From contig NW_024881313.1 of assembly GCF_018691265.1 (NCBI RefSeq), positions 3,526,501 to 3,590,500 of the forward strand: a stretch of 64,000 nucleotides of DNA, written 5' to 3'. Shown here in pieces: positions 36,871 to 49,000 of this stretch. The stretch comes from Tyto alba (taxonomy: Eukaryota > Chordata > Aves > Strigiformes > Tytonidae). The position numbers and the translations under genes are program-made. Positions within the stretch are counted from its first letter, which is position 1, and every line of letters starts with the position of its first letter. The notes beneath the pieces are model-generated. The model had not been told where the DNA came from, made no database searches, and saw only the letters and a list, made by a program, of their open reading frames with translations.

Positions 36871-39800
36871 TGCCTACGCGGGGCTTTTCCCTCAGGGAGG
36901 AGGCGCCGCGCGGGCGTCCACCCGTGGGCCCCGTTTTCCATCCCCACCCTTGGAAGTTTTCGCGTGAGGGTGAGGTCCAGCTGCGGCCTGGCGCGCACTC
37001 CCACGAGCGAATGCCTCGGTGGAGCCGGTTATTTTTTAAAAGCCCACGCGGAAGCCAAAATGCTGCCCCGTGGCACGGAGAACAGGCGCCACTACCCTCG
37101 CCAAAAACCATCCACCTGCCGAACCGCTCCTGCCCAGCAGCCTCACTGGGAGCCGGCTGGGTGCCCTCGTTTTTTTTGTGCCCCAGATTGTGCACTAGAA
37201 GCATCTGGAAAAAAAAAAAAAAAAAAAAAAGTATCTTGAATCTTGTTTTATTCCGGATTTTTTTCAAGGCGGTTTGCATCCAGAAACATTACGGCCTTGC
37301 CCCACCGAGCCTTCCGTGTTTCTGCCAGGGCGAGGGAGTTGCTGCCGAGCAGCCTCCCAGCCAGCTTGGAGGAACAACGCACCCCCCCTTTTGTCCTGCA
37401 GCAAATGCCTCGGGAATAAGGATGCCACAGAAAATATTAAAAATCACAGTGTGGGTTCTCGTCTGCCCGGCGGCCTAGAGACGGCGCTTTCAGGCGGCCG
37501 AGAGGCAGACCCGTCTTCTCTGGACTTCTCTGGGAAACACGTTTCATTGCAGAAATGTAAAATCGTGTTTTTTTCATTGACCTGCTTGATTATAAAGCAG
37601 TCTGGAGAAAGCAGTGTTGCATGGATCCGGATGACGGCAATAGCAGCCTCTCGAACTGGTGGAAAGTCACCAGTGGGCTGTGGCACCTCTGCTCATCAGG
37701 GCAGGGGCACAAACATCCGCGCTCTGTGTCTCTCTGTCCTGTCTGTCCAGAGGTGTGAGTTTGATTTATTATTCTGCAAATATCCTCCTGATTGCATGTC
37801 AGACTAAATGATTCTCAGTCCTAAGTATCTGCCCCAGTTGCTTCCACAGCGGTCAGGGAGCTCTAAACCCATTTCCAGTGGGTTACCAGTTTGAACTTCA
37901 AAGCACAAAACAAAGCCAAGAGCGCCGTAGGTAGTGCCCCGGAAAAATAAAAATATAAGCATTGACTTTAAAAAATATATGTAATGCCACACTTGAAAAT
38001 AGCTTTCATTATTCATGCAAATTAATCTCAGCTGAGATTTGATTTTAGATTGTTAGTGTTGAAATGGACTCTGTCCACCTTTTGGCTTAGATCAAAAAGG
38101 AACTTCAGAGGAACAAGCTGCAAGAATGCTGCAAAAAAAGGTTTTGTCCTGTTCGTATGACTTTTCTTTCCCTTACTTTCCTTCACGTCCCGACGAGGTC
38201 CGCATAATGACAGCAGAATTTGTAGAGTGCAACAGTGACCATTTCCACCTGCGAAGCTGGACTGACCTGTTACGAAGCTTATGCACTGGTCTAGTCTGAA
38301 ACAGTAAAGTTTACCAGCGGTACACAGTTTGCATACATTTAATACACTGAAGTACGTAATACTGGCCTCTTGGCTAGTGGTAGCTGGTTACGGAAACCTG
38401 TTGCATATTAGATTTTGTTAAAAGAGTCCTATGGGGCTGCACACCCAGGGATTTCAAAAGTCTCTGTTTTGTGTGTGAGAGGCATAGGTGAAAAGGAAAG
38501 AAATGCTCCCTTTCCAATGCTGAGTCGGAGTGAAGGCACATCTGAGGCGCACTGCGGTAGTGGAAGAGGCCAAAGACTTCTGTACAAACTGCGAGGAGCT
38601 TTGTGAAGGCCAGTGCACTGAAACACCCATTTTTTTTTCCGTATCCCCATGTGAAGTCCTCCTCCTCACAGCTGCATCCAAGATCACAGAAAGAGCAATG
38701 CAGCGGGGAGAAAACTGACCCCAAATTATTATATCGGATGTGCCTTTCCTGGGTTTTATTATCAACCAATTAAAGATTATTTGAAGTGTTTCAAATACAG
38801 AAAACTTGCCTCAAACATATTTGTAGCTAACACTGATATGCTTTACAAAAAACAGTCATAAATACAAGTTTATTTTCCATACGTTGCATCTGCATAACTA
38901 TTAAAAATTTGTGTTGTCTACTGAAGTTATATTTCCACTCTTGACAAATACATTTTAACATGGATCCAACAACATATCCATTTCTTCACAAAAAGGAGAA
39001 CCTCTGTATCTGTCCTACACTCAGGCCACTGGTGCGGCGTTCTCTGTGGTCCCTTGGTACCACGCTGCAAGCAACTGCAAGGCTTACTTTGGGTTTCACC
39101 GTGGGTTGGGAACGTGTCTCTCATCTTGGTCTGGTGAGTACTTTCTGAGTGGCTGTGCTGAGCAACATAACAGTCCAGCAGCTTTACCCCGTATTTTTTT
39201 CCTACATTTCCTTCCCTTGCTGTATCTCTCACAGCTGAACCCTAGCTCATACCTTCAGCCTTGACGGGCTCAGTGAGAAATTTCACACCCTTCCATTTCT
39301 GGTCCTAGCCCTTCTGCGGGAAGCCAAATCCGTTATGAGCCTGTAATTTCTGAGAGATCACAAAGGTGTAGTCTTAACAGGAGTACAAATGAATGGCAGG
39401 ATGAAGCTAACCTAAAACAGGAAGAAGCAAAATCTCTGTCCTCCATGCAGCGAAGCCATGACCATTAAAGACAGGAGACGTGTGAATGGCCTGTGGTGAC
39501 CTGCCATAGTATGTGGGGGGTGGGTGATGCTTTGTAGTGAGAGACATTTCATTTTGATTCATCTGGTTTTGCTACAAACAAGTGAAAAGAAAATTAAAAC
39601 AGGTTTAAAAATGCGTATTTTTTAGTTGAAGATTCCTCCCATTCATAATGTTGAATACCAGATGATAATTATTCTTAGCAAATATATCACTGACCACTTC
39701 ATCTTTCAAAATGTCTTTCTACTAAGAGTGTGTTTTTGATACTGTTGTCTTCAAGAATCCTCAAAATCCCACACAACAAAAAGAAAAATAACTGGAATAA

Positions 39801-41381
39801 ATAAAACAATTTAAGAGAAGATAAAGAGTGTCCCAAACAGAGGAACAGAACCAGATCTCCTGTTTGGCGTAATATTACTGATTTTGAATAAAACAATCTG
39901 GGATGCTTCACTGGCCTGTGTCGAGATAAATAATTGCCACTTACTTATACTTACTAAAAGTACTTATACTTTTTTCCTCTCAGACAATATAATAAAAAGC
40001 TGAAAATCTTCTGTCCCTTACAGCATTTTTACCTTTGTATTTTGAATAAGAAGGACATGTAAAACACTGAACACAAGCAAAAAGTACTTACCTTTAAAGT
40101 AAAAAAAAAAAAAATTAAGCTTTGATCAAGGCCAAATTACATCTGTCAGAAAATATTAATTGGTTTGTATTTGTCATTACTTATGCATGCATTTTTAAGA
40201 TATAAAAAACTATAGGTCAAGGCATTTGTGCATAATGTAAAAAACAGGCTTTGCGTAAAAATGCATGAAACTTAAAAGCTTAAGATCAGAAATAAAAAAA
40301 GTTTCTTGCTTTTAGCATGCTGTTTGATTACACTTCTGAATAGCTTTCAGCACTTGAAAATTCTGTTACAGTAATAGTCTCAGCCATTGTGTTTGATGAC
40401 TTTGTTAGCTCTAATTCCACAATTAATAGAGACATTCCTGTGTATGAACAGCGATAGGTATTACCATATATTTGTGTCCAAATATTGATCTTTTTATCTG
40501 TACAAATTCTGTCCTTTCCATAGAGAGACAAATATAACTGAAAACTTTAATTCTGTTCTAATACATTTTAGTAAGAAATTCCTAGAAGTGACTGCGTTGC
40601 TTGTTACAGAACAATGGAGTGATGTTTACAAATGCAGTTTAGACTGCAATACCGAGGTAAGCCATAGACAAATAATTAGTAGAGATGATTTCCCTAGAGG
40701 GGAATATTAGCGTTTACTTTTTTTCAGTGTTTTTAATCCAAATCCTAAACCCTTACTCCTGATCTTGTTGAACAAGCTGTTTGCTGAGTTCATTGGAAAC
40801 AATGTCTTACGTAGTAAATAATTAGTAGCTAATGTCAATTCCTCCACTAATTGTATTTCTTCTGCTTATTTCTGTTTGTGCTGTGGGATGTCTTAAAAAG
40901 TACCTTTTAGTAAAAAAGCTTTGGATTTTCTTCAGTGCTTGGTTCTGCCATTCATTTTCTGCATGACCTCTGTGAAAGTACTTAATCGTTCTTAATAGCA
41001 TGAGTGGAACAAGAATGCATTCATTAATATTTGTGAGGCTGCCAGACACGATGCTGTTGCAAGCATTTACAGTACCTTAAAAAAAATTATAATTGCACTA
41101 TCCAGCTGGTTAATGTTTATCCAGTTACTGAACAGCTAAACAAAAAGCAGAGAGGCAGACCTACTGTTTGCTCTCCATCAGTATTGAATTTGAAAGGAAT
41201 TTTTCCATGCTAAAGCTATAGAATTAGGCGGTAGAAGAAATACCATTAGCAGGCCTCTGTGGAGAATAATGAGCTGAAAGCATGCCCGGTGCTAGTCTGC
41301 AATTAGGGTGAAAAGTGAAATACGGCAAGAGTCGGAATACCATTTTTGAATCTCACTTTTCAGAGTATAACCTTTTCATCC

Positions 41382-41394
41382 CCACCAGGGGGAG
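41382..41394 (+). promoter_or_regulatory. CTCF-like motif
   Basis: CCACCAGGGGGAG matches the CTCF core well. It is in the intergenic stretch upstream of WIPF3. Sequence match only. Confidence 0.35.
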
Positions 41395-42869
41395 TGTACT
41401 TGAAGATAATAATTAGTAGGCACAAATAGTGTGTTTGAAGAGGATGGTCTCCTTTGCCGCTTTCTTGAAGTAGAAAGGTACTTTGTGATCATTGTGAGCA
41501 ATTTTTTTTCCCCCTGAAATTCTTTTTGCCTCAACTATCACATTATAGCAAAGAAGCAGCGTGAGTGGTTTTCTGCATCCTGGGCTTTGAACGTATTATT
41601 TCGAACGCTTCTTTTTTTAAGCATTGATGTCAAGTACAAGATGTAGCTCAGAGTCCACCTAGAACAGGACGCTAAACAGCAAATTAAAGTCTCCTACATC
41701 ATGGCATACACAGCTGTTCATGTTGCACGTGCAGCTTAGTCGTGAGCATAGTCAAAAAGAGGTGTGGGTCTCTATGTGTTCATCTTGGGTTCAGGTGCCC
41801 AGGTAGTCCCTGCTGCTCCTGACAGTAACTCAGGCATAACTGACTCTTCTCAGCAGATTATTGTACTTCCCTTATCCTCTGCCTCGGGACTGCCCCTCTC
41901 CTCTGTCTAGATCACCACCAGTCAAACCTGAGATCCTGTTTAACTGCAGTCCTTAAAATCAAGCTTGTAGAGAGGGACCAGTCTGTGTGGTTGGATAGTA
42001 GGAGATGGGCAGGCAGCAGGTCTCGTGATTTGTTTGCGTAAGTAAATTTGCAGCTTTAGCATGTGTATATATTATTGTAAATCCTTCGGATTTTCTTTGA
42101 AATAATAATTTGGCCTTTTGTATCTAAAGAAAGGTACAGCCTCATTTGAAACCAAGGTTTAAACCTACTGTTAGTAAGTGCCTATTCAGCTTTCCAGCAC
42201 TTAATAACAAAATCTGAACTATTTTGTGGCCTGCTGCATAAGAAAAATATTCACACAAGTCCTGTCAGTAGAAATAGACTCATGCATATTCTTTACAAGT
42301 GGTGGTATCAACATTTTAATAGATGTTTAAAAACATTTTTTCTCCTCGAAATATGGCTGATATCTCTCCCAGCCCATGAGAACACTTAAAGTACTTTAGG
42401 CTCATTGTAGGGTTCTGAGGAAGGGAATGCCCTCTGCTGCGCTCTATGCAAATAGGAGTTTCAATCAAATCGTTAAAAGGGGAAAGACTACACTTGAAGG
42501 ACCATCGTCAAATTCACTGTCAATATTCTCAGCAGCAGTTACTGATGCTATCACTGTCTGGTTGTGTCCAAAGTGACATTGTTATTTTCAGTCATTCAGC
42601 AAGATAAAATGCGATAATAATTTATTATCACGGACTCCTCCTAAGCAGAGAATCTCTTCTCAGTACATATGGAGCAAACGATACAGGTTGCGGTGTGACA
42701 TTCAGGTACTATTGCTAGCCACGGTAGGGCAGGGCTGAAAAAGGTTGTTAGGGATAATTTCAGGAGGAATGGCTGGCAAGGGGGAACTAAATGAGAATCA
42801 CTGAGAGTAGAACACACGTCCTGAAAGTAGAAGAACAGTAGTCCCAAAGCGTGAGCAAGAGGGAGTTTT

Positions 42870-43060
42870 ACAGTGCTGGGAAGCTATTGCCACTGGCCCG
42901 GGCAGCTCATCGGAAAGGCGCCGCCTCGGCAGAAGGGAGCGTGTCCCAGCGGGGAGCAGAACCGGAGAGACAAGCCCGCGGAGCGCCAGAGTGCAGAAAT
43001 GCTGCCGGACCGGAGCCTCAGCGGGGTAGGACGTCTCTAGATATTCCTGGGAGGAACTCG
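42870..43060. promoter_or_regulatory. Small CpG-rich patch in the intergenic region
   Basis: Dense CpG (GGCGCCGCCTCGG, CCCGCGGAGCGCC and CGGACCGGAGCC) over about 190 bp, in AT-rich surroundings. It may be a minor promoter or a regulatory element. The open frame across it shows no known domain. Confidence 0.3.
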
Positions 43061-46000
43061 AGCGGTTTCCCTTGTGCTTGTGTGGCGGCTGAAGGCACCG
43101 GGCTGGAGGAAGCTGCTGGGAAGAAGATTGTTGGGAAAGGGAGGCGATCAGATAAGCAGATGGAGGGAAATAATGGCTTCCGTTTGTGGTAGTCACTGCT
43201 TACTTTTCTTTCGCTGTAGTTATATCCCTTTCATACCAAACTTTCAAAGTACAGAGCTAGTAGAAAAATGGAAGTGAGGAAATACAGCAAATATCTATGA
43301 CCGAGAGTATTTCTGTCTCCCGCACCAATCTTGAGCTCACTTGTGCTGTAGAAAGCACAGGAATCGGGGAGATCGATGTAGAATAGAGCACTGCATGTTA
43401 TTTTTTTTTCCCATAAAAACCTTTAAAAAGTCTTCAGAAAAGGTGTTCAAGGCCTCAGATGTGTGGTAGGAGCAGTGTAAGTTTTACTGAAAGTTTTATC
43501 TCGCTACGTTTTTTTTCGGAATAAAACTTGACAAAATATTGGCAATAAGCATCAGAAGGAGAGGACTGGATTCTCCTCTTCATTCTCTTTCTCCTATAAT
43601 CTTTTTTTTTTTTTATTTTCTCCTCTCTTTTTTTATTTTTTTTTTCTATTTATGGCAAACTGGCACGATAATTTCTAGGAGTTGGTGGTGTTCCCATAGA
43701 AACAGCCTTGATTTGATGATATCACTGCAGGTTGCTGCTGTTTTTCTGCTATGTTCTAATTAAAATAAAATCTTCCTAGATACATTGCATTTAAAACTTC
43801 AGACATTTTTCTAGGTAATTGGACTGGTATAATCTCCATTTTTCTTTTGACCATGTCTGTGCTGGGGCCGAAAAACTTACGATGATCAGGACACCATTCT
43901 TTTCAAAGCAATCTTTTTGTCTCATTTCTCCAGCGTTCATAAAACCCAAGTGGGCTTTTATAGCTAATAATAGTAGTTATAAGTGGCTTTAAGTGATTTG
44001 TGGAGTAGGAGCTGTAACTATTACATGCCACTGAGGAGTTGCTTCTTTTACTCAATGTTTAATACTTTGCAATAACAACTGTTTTTGTTTCAGAATCCCA
44101 ATGCACTTTCTGTTATTATGACTTAAAGTGCTAATGAATTCTGCATTAAAAGCCAGATGTTTAAGTATCTGGGATTAAACTGTCCAGAGAAGGAGCTCAG
44201 TTGCCTTGCAGTGACTGTCCTGGAAATGTTGTAAAAGGCATGGTGTGTCAAAACCACTCTTTTTTCATCTTCTTGTTTGCATCCACTTCCCCTGTAGGGC
44301 ATGCAAAAGGCTTAATTGCCAACTCATCTTTTCTAGATACTGAGATGAAAATAAAATTGCGGGGTTTGTCTAGTTGTGAAGTGAATGATGTTAAAGGATG
44401 GCAGGGCAAGCAGAATGTGGTTACTGGAGCAGCAGGATTGCTTTGAGTTTGAGAGACCCACTACAGTTCTTATTGATGCAGACAAAGATGCCTCACCTTT
44501 GGCGAGCGAAAACTGCTGTTGTGAGACTTGCTACCATCCTGTTAGAGGAGGCAAAACACAAAGAAAATAACCCAGCTCTCATTCTCTGATTTCTCCGCCT
44601 GTGGCAATCTAACCCACATAACCGTAAGCTTTAGTAGTTCTCAGTAGAAGGCAACATGATTAACACTGCAACTTTCATCTCTCCCTAGGAAAAGTAAGAT
44701 TAATACTTTTTTTGCAGAGGAGACGGTAATTTATGAAAATGTAGGAGTCTGACAGGTGGAAAATCTATGAACAGAATTTGGGGCAAAATCTTTTTTTCTG
44801 CTTTATCTATTATGAACTTGTCATCAAATTCCCTTGCCGTTAGTACTGTTATTGTGCTTTATCATTTATTTTTGGTCATATATTTATCAAGTCACCATGT
44901 TCATCCTCAGATACACTCTCATAAATAAAGAAAATTTACCTGAACGTGAGGTAAAATGGACCAAAGCCAAACATATTCTTAAAAAATACTGGGAGGCGAA
45001 ATGTATCAAGGCAGAGATCACCTTTTTATTTTGAGGCTGGAGTGTGCTGTTTATGGTAGGATCAGAGAAGGCTGTCTGTGAATCCTAGATATTGCAACAG
45101 TAAAAAAATCTAAGAATGTTCCCTTGGAAAGTGTGGCGGTATCTAAAACTGCCCAATCAGCTCATCTTAACCAGCACGGCACGCACTTCAGCTCAAAAGC
45201 TAACGTGAAGAAATAAACAGAACAAGCCCAGATGAAATAATTTGTAATTGAGTTTCCAAGGTTTGCAAAGGCACGCTGTGCAGAGGAGCAGCTTGGCACT
45301 CATCAGTCAGGCTGATTATTCTGGTATTTAACGCGAGAGGGTGGCAGAATAGGGAAGTCTTCCTCAGGAGCTGCCCCGGTAGCCTGGAGTTCCCTTTCCC
45401 TCTGGAAAACCCGGCAGCAGGGCGGGTGCCAAACTCCACAGGTGCTCTGCAGCAGCAGCAAAGCTCACGCAGCACCTTTCACCAGCTGAGTTAGCCTGCA
45501 TACAAAGGGCAGAACGGCCCCGCAGAAAGCCAGCCAGCCGCTGGCACCTTGCGAGCAATCAGCCAACACCTCTGGGTTGTACTGGGCTGCCGAGCCGACC
45601 CCAGCCAGCTGGAAAGTCACTAACAAAACACACTCTAAATGTCTCCAGGCAACAAGGTCACTATGTCTTCACTGGTTATGCCATTTACTTTTTACCCAGC
45701 GGGCAGCTACTTCGTCTTAACAGCTCATTTCTGCCTTTTCTTTGCCGGCTAGTACTCTCCAGTGGATTGAACACCACTCTTCTCCAGCTGGGGGGCCAGT
45801 TTTGGAGCCCCCGCTAAAAAAGGAGAGATTTTGATGTAGAATTTGCTGAAATCAGATGTTTCACACCAAGTGGCTTCTACCACAGCTACTGCTTTTAATG
45901 TAGTTAGTGATCTGTCTTTCTCAGATCTTTTCCTCTACTCATCTTCGAGGTCATCTATGTCTCATTCTGATTTATAAAAAATTGCCCCTTTATTTCACTT

Positions 46001-49000
46001 CTTTATAAGGTTTCTAAGTTTTATTTGAAGCAAAGACAGAAAAAAAATCCCTGTGGTTTGACTAGAAACCTTTACTTTTTCTTTTTTTTTAATTTACAGT
46101 TTATAAATATCCTGTGAACTAAACAAAACTCTTCTAATTTTTGGATGATGGTACATTTCTTTGTGAGTTTTGATAAAAGTATATACAGTTTGGAATAAAA
46201 TGAGATTTATTAAGCAAAAGTGTTGTGCTTCAGCTTAAGGCATCTTAGCAGCATCAGCAAAATTGCATTTTGCTGCCTGGAGGACTGGGTTCTTCCTATC
46301 ACAGGAAGGGAAGAAGGGAGGGAGGGGAAGGACAGAGCTATGATGAAGAGCAGAGAGCACAGTTCAGGAGGGCCAGCCTTGCTGCTGCCAGAGGAATGGG
46401 TGAACATGACAAGTGCTTATTCTGAAATGGCTTATTCCCTGTCTTAAGCAACAGCCCTGTCTGGGTTTTCAGGCTCTGGCTTTGACAAAGCGGGAAGCAG
46501 GGCCATGGATGTTTGCTGTCCATGTAGCTCTTGTTGTCTCTACTGCTGAGGGTTGAGCTATGTACATATCCAGCTCTCACTTAGGCTACAGGAGGATGAT
46601 GTTCAGACCCCTTCTGTGCCTGATTTGGAGCAAATAATTCTATTTAGGTCTGCTCCTATTATTGTAGGAGACTACCTTGGTCATTGACTCAGGGAGTGTT
46701 CAAACATTTGCTTTGGAAACTGTCCACTTTGTTTAACTCTAGTTGTTGGAGCTGGCCCTGGAAGTCACACGAGTGCCTTGCTCTCTGACCCAAAGAACAT
46801 TTGGAGTGTATGAAGGACTCCTGTGGGAAAGACTGTGAGAAAACAGTCTTGTTTCCATGACCCTGGCACTAAACCTGGATGTTGTTCCTCGTTCCCAAAG
46901 CCTGGAATTATTCTTGATTCCCACCAAAATACCCATTTCCCCATTCATCTTTTCACCCAGTTCAGCAAACAACTGAGATTTTTGTTTAGATTTACATTAT
47001 TTTAACTACAATATGCTTTCACATCATCGGCACCCACCCTTCTTGTAGCAGTTCCCTTCTTATGTGTCACGCTACTGCAAGGCTAAGGTGTTGCAGAAAT
47101 TTGAACCGAATCTACAAAAGATAGAAGAAGGTGGTTTTCTCTCTGTTCCTGAATCAAAATCTGTTTTCCTAGTTCTTAAAGTTCTGCATGGTTTTATGGA
47201 ACTCTGCCAATCTGATCTAGCGTGTATTTCTGCAACCTTAGGGCTCACAGACGTGACTGAGGTATGAGAGTTTAAGAAGTTACTGCACATCAGCTAAGCC
47301 ACGGCAGCTGTCCTGTGTTTGGGCTTAGCCCACAGCAAATGCGATGTAATGTGAGTTATCTTAAGCCTCTTTCATGATGGACTTATCTCTCCTCTGTACT
47401 TTCCTGGGTGTCATTATTCCAGTTACACTGATTTGTCTATTTGGGCTCCCTATCCCCCCTATCCTGTAAGTAATTAAATCACTTCCTGCTGTACATTTAA
47501 ATTTTTTTCCTTTTTTATTTCACTTTAATTTGCTGTTGCTGCAGATGCCTTACCATACTTTGCTCTTATGTGGAAGTCTGTACTAAACATTACAGGCTGG
47601 TTAGAGGAGGGCTTTCAGTACAGAGGAAAGAAAGAACAAGAGTGGATGCAAACAAGTCTGTACGCAAAGGTGGCGAATCCATTTCTAAATGAATGCCTGC
47701 CGTATAACACGTCTCATCTTACTTGGCTGCTGATGCACAAGACTCCAGAGGTCTGATAAAAAATGATGGATGAAGAAGGAAGTATAATGGGTGCACACGA
47801 GAGCAAGAGGCCACCTGACAGATGCGAGACTGGGGTGTGCAGGCTACTGCTTCGGGGTGACCTCGGTGCAGTCCTTCTTTGGTTATGGGGCAGCTCTTGG
47901 AGGCACTGCCAGGGCTGCAGGCCACACGTCGGGTACATTTGTATTGCAAATGCTAGAGGTGCAGACTCTGCAGTGAGGCACAGGTTAATGCAATGCAAAA
48001 AAAGGCCTGGAAAACAGCAAGTCTAATCATTACAGTTGTGCAACTGAAGTAAAGAGGAGAGTGTGACTGCTAAGGGCCCAGATACCAAACCAATGAGCAG
48101 AACGTCTGTAGTCCATCTGGGGACTCAGAATGGGCTACAAAAAATACCTGTGGCATTGCATCTGCAGACCAAGACAAGACCAGCTACAGCATTAAAACAA
48201 ACATAGCCCGACCTCAGTAGCCACCACTGCTGAGGCCTGGAGCTTGTGTGCCTCCTTAGGGGTTGGGTTAAGTGTGTAACCATTTAGAAAGGACATGATA
48301 AACGATAATACCCAACAATATGCTACAAGATATAAGGAACTAAAGAAATGTATACAGAAGAGACTTGCAGCTTGAGGTTTATGGGATTCAGGTTGCTGGA
48401 CAACTGACCACTGCTTGATTGACAGTAAACCATTGCTGTTTGTCATCCTCTATTAATAAAGTAAGGCTAGTGATAAATCTGGTGTCAAGCTGAGCTCTGG
48501 GGCTGCGCAAGGCTGTGAGTGAATTTGATTCCTGGAAAAAATAGGATCTGAAATCAATTTAGGAGCAGCCAGTTGTGGCTTAGCAGCTGCACCCTGAAGA
48601 GCCAGGAGCAGGAGTGAGGTGTACCCTGGGGAAGCAGCCAGTGCAGGGCTGGCCTGCAGGAAGAATTCAGTTGAGAGCACTTTGTTCTCATGGCATGAAA
48701 CATAGCAGGTCTGAAACAAACGGAGAGAACTGGTTTTGAACAAATGTCTTCTTATCCATGTTTTCAGCCTTCGGGGCTTTGGCTTCCCCTGCTAACACAC
48801 AGAGGTGGATCTAAAGCAGTTCTGACATCCAAGCCTCACTAGAGTCCAAACTCAACCTTCTTTCCAAAAATGAGCTAGATATGGACCAAATGTGGGTTGG
48901 ATTTTTGCATCTCGGGGTCTTTCCTGCAGTTAAGAACTCTAGGAATATTCTTCCCTCATCGTTTGTGTAATGAAATTCAGCAGTTATTTAGTAGCCTACT

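Larger units (their letters stand above)
36050..37010 (-). promoter_or_regulatory. WIPF3: CpG island, expected promoter and first non-coding exon region of WIPF3
   Basis: This is an abrupt block of very G+C-rich, CpG-dense sequence in an otherwise AT-rich landscape, about 14 kb upstream of the start-codon exon. CpG islands of this kind mark promoters, and no other gene is seen nearby. No TATA box is evident. On the minus strand CGAGCAG|GTGGGC gives a plausible first-exon donor at 36370/36369. Poly(A) and poly(C) tracts flank the island (35868-35888, 35942-36032, 36530-36550, 37209-37230). Confidence 0.7.

Noticed and set aside
36528..37279. ORFs on both strands through the 34-bp repeat
   Set aside because: The repeat unit lacks stops in most frames, so all frames look open. 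The unit length is not a multiple of three and no domain is seen.
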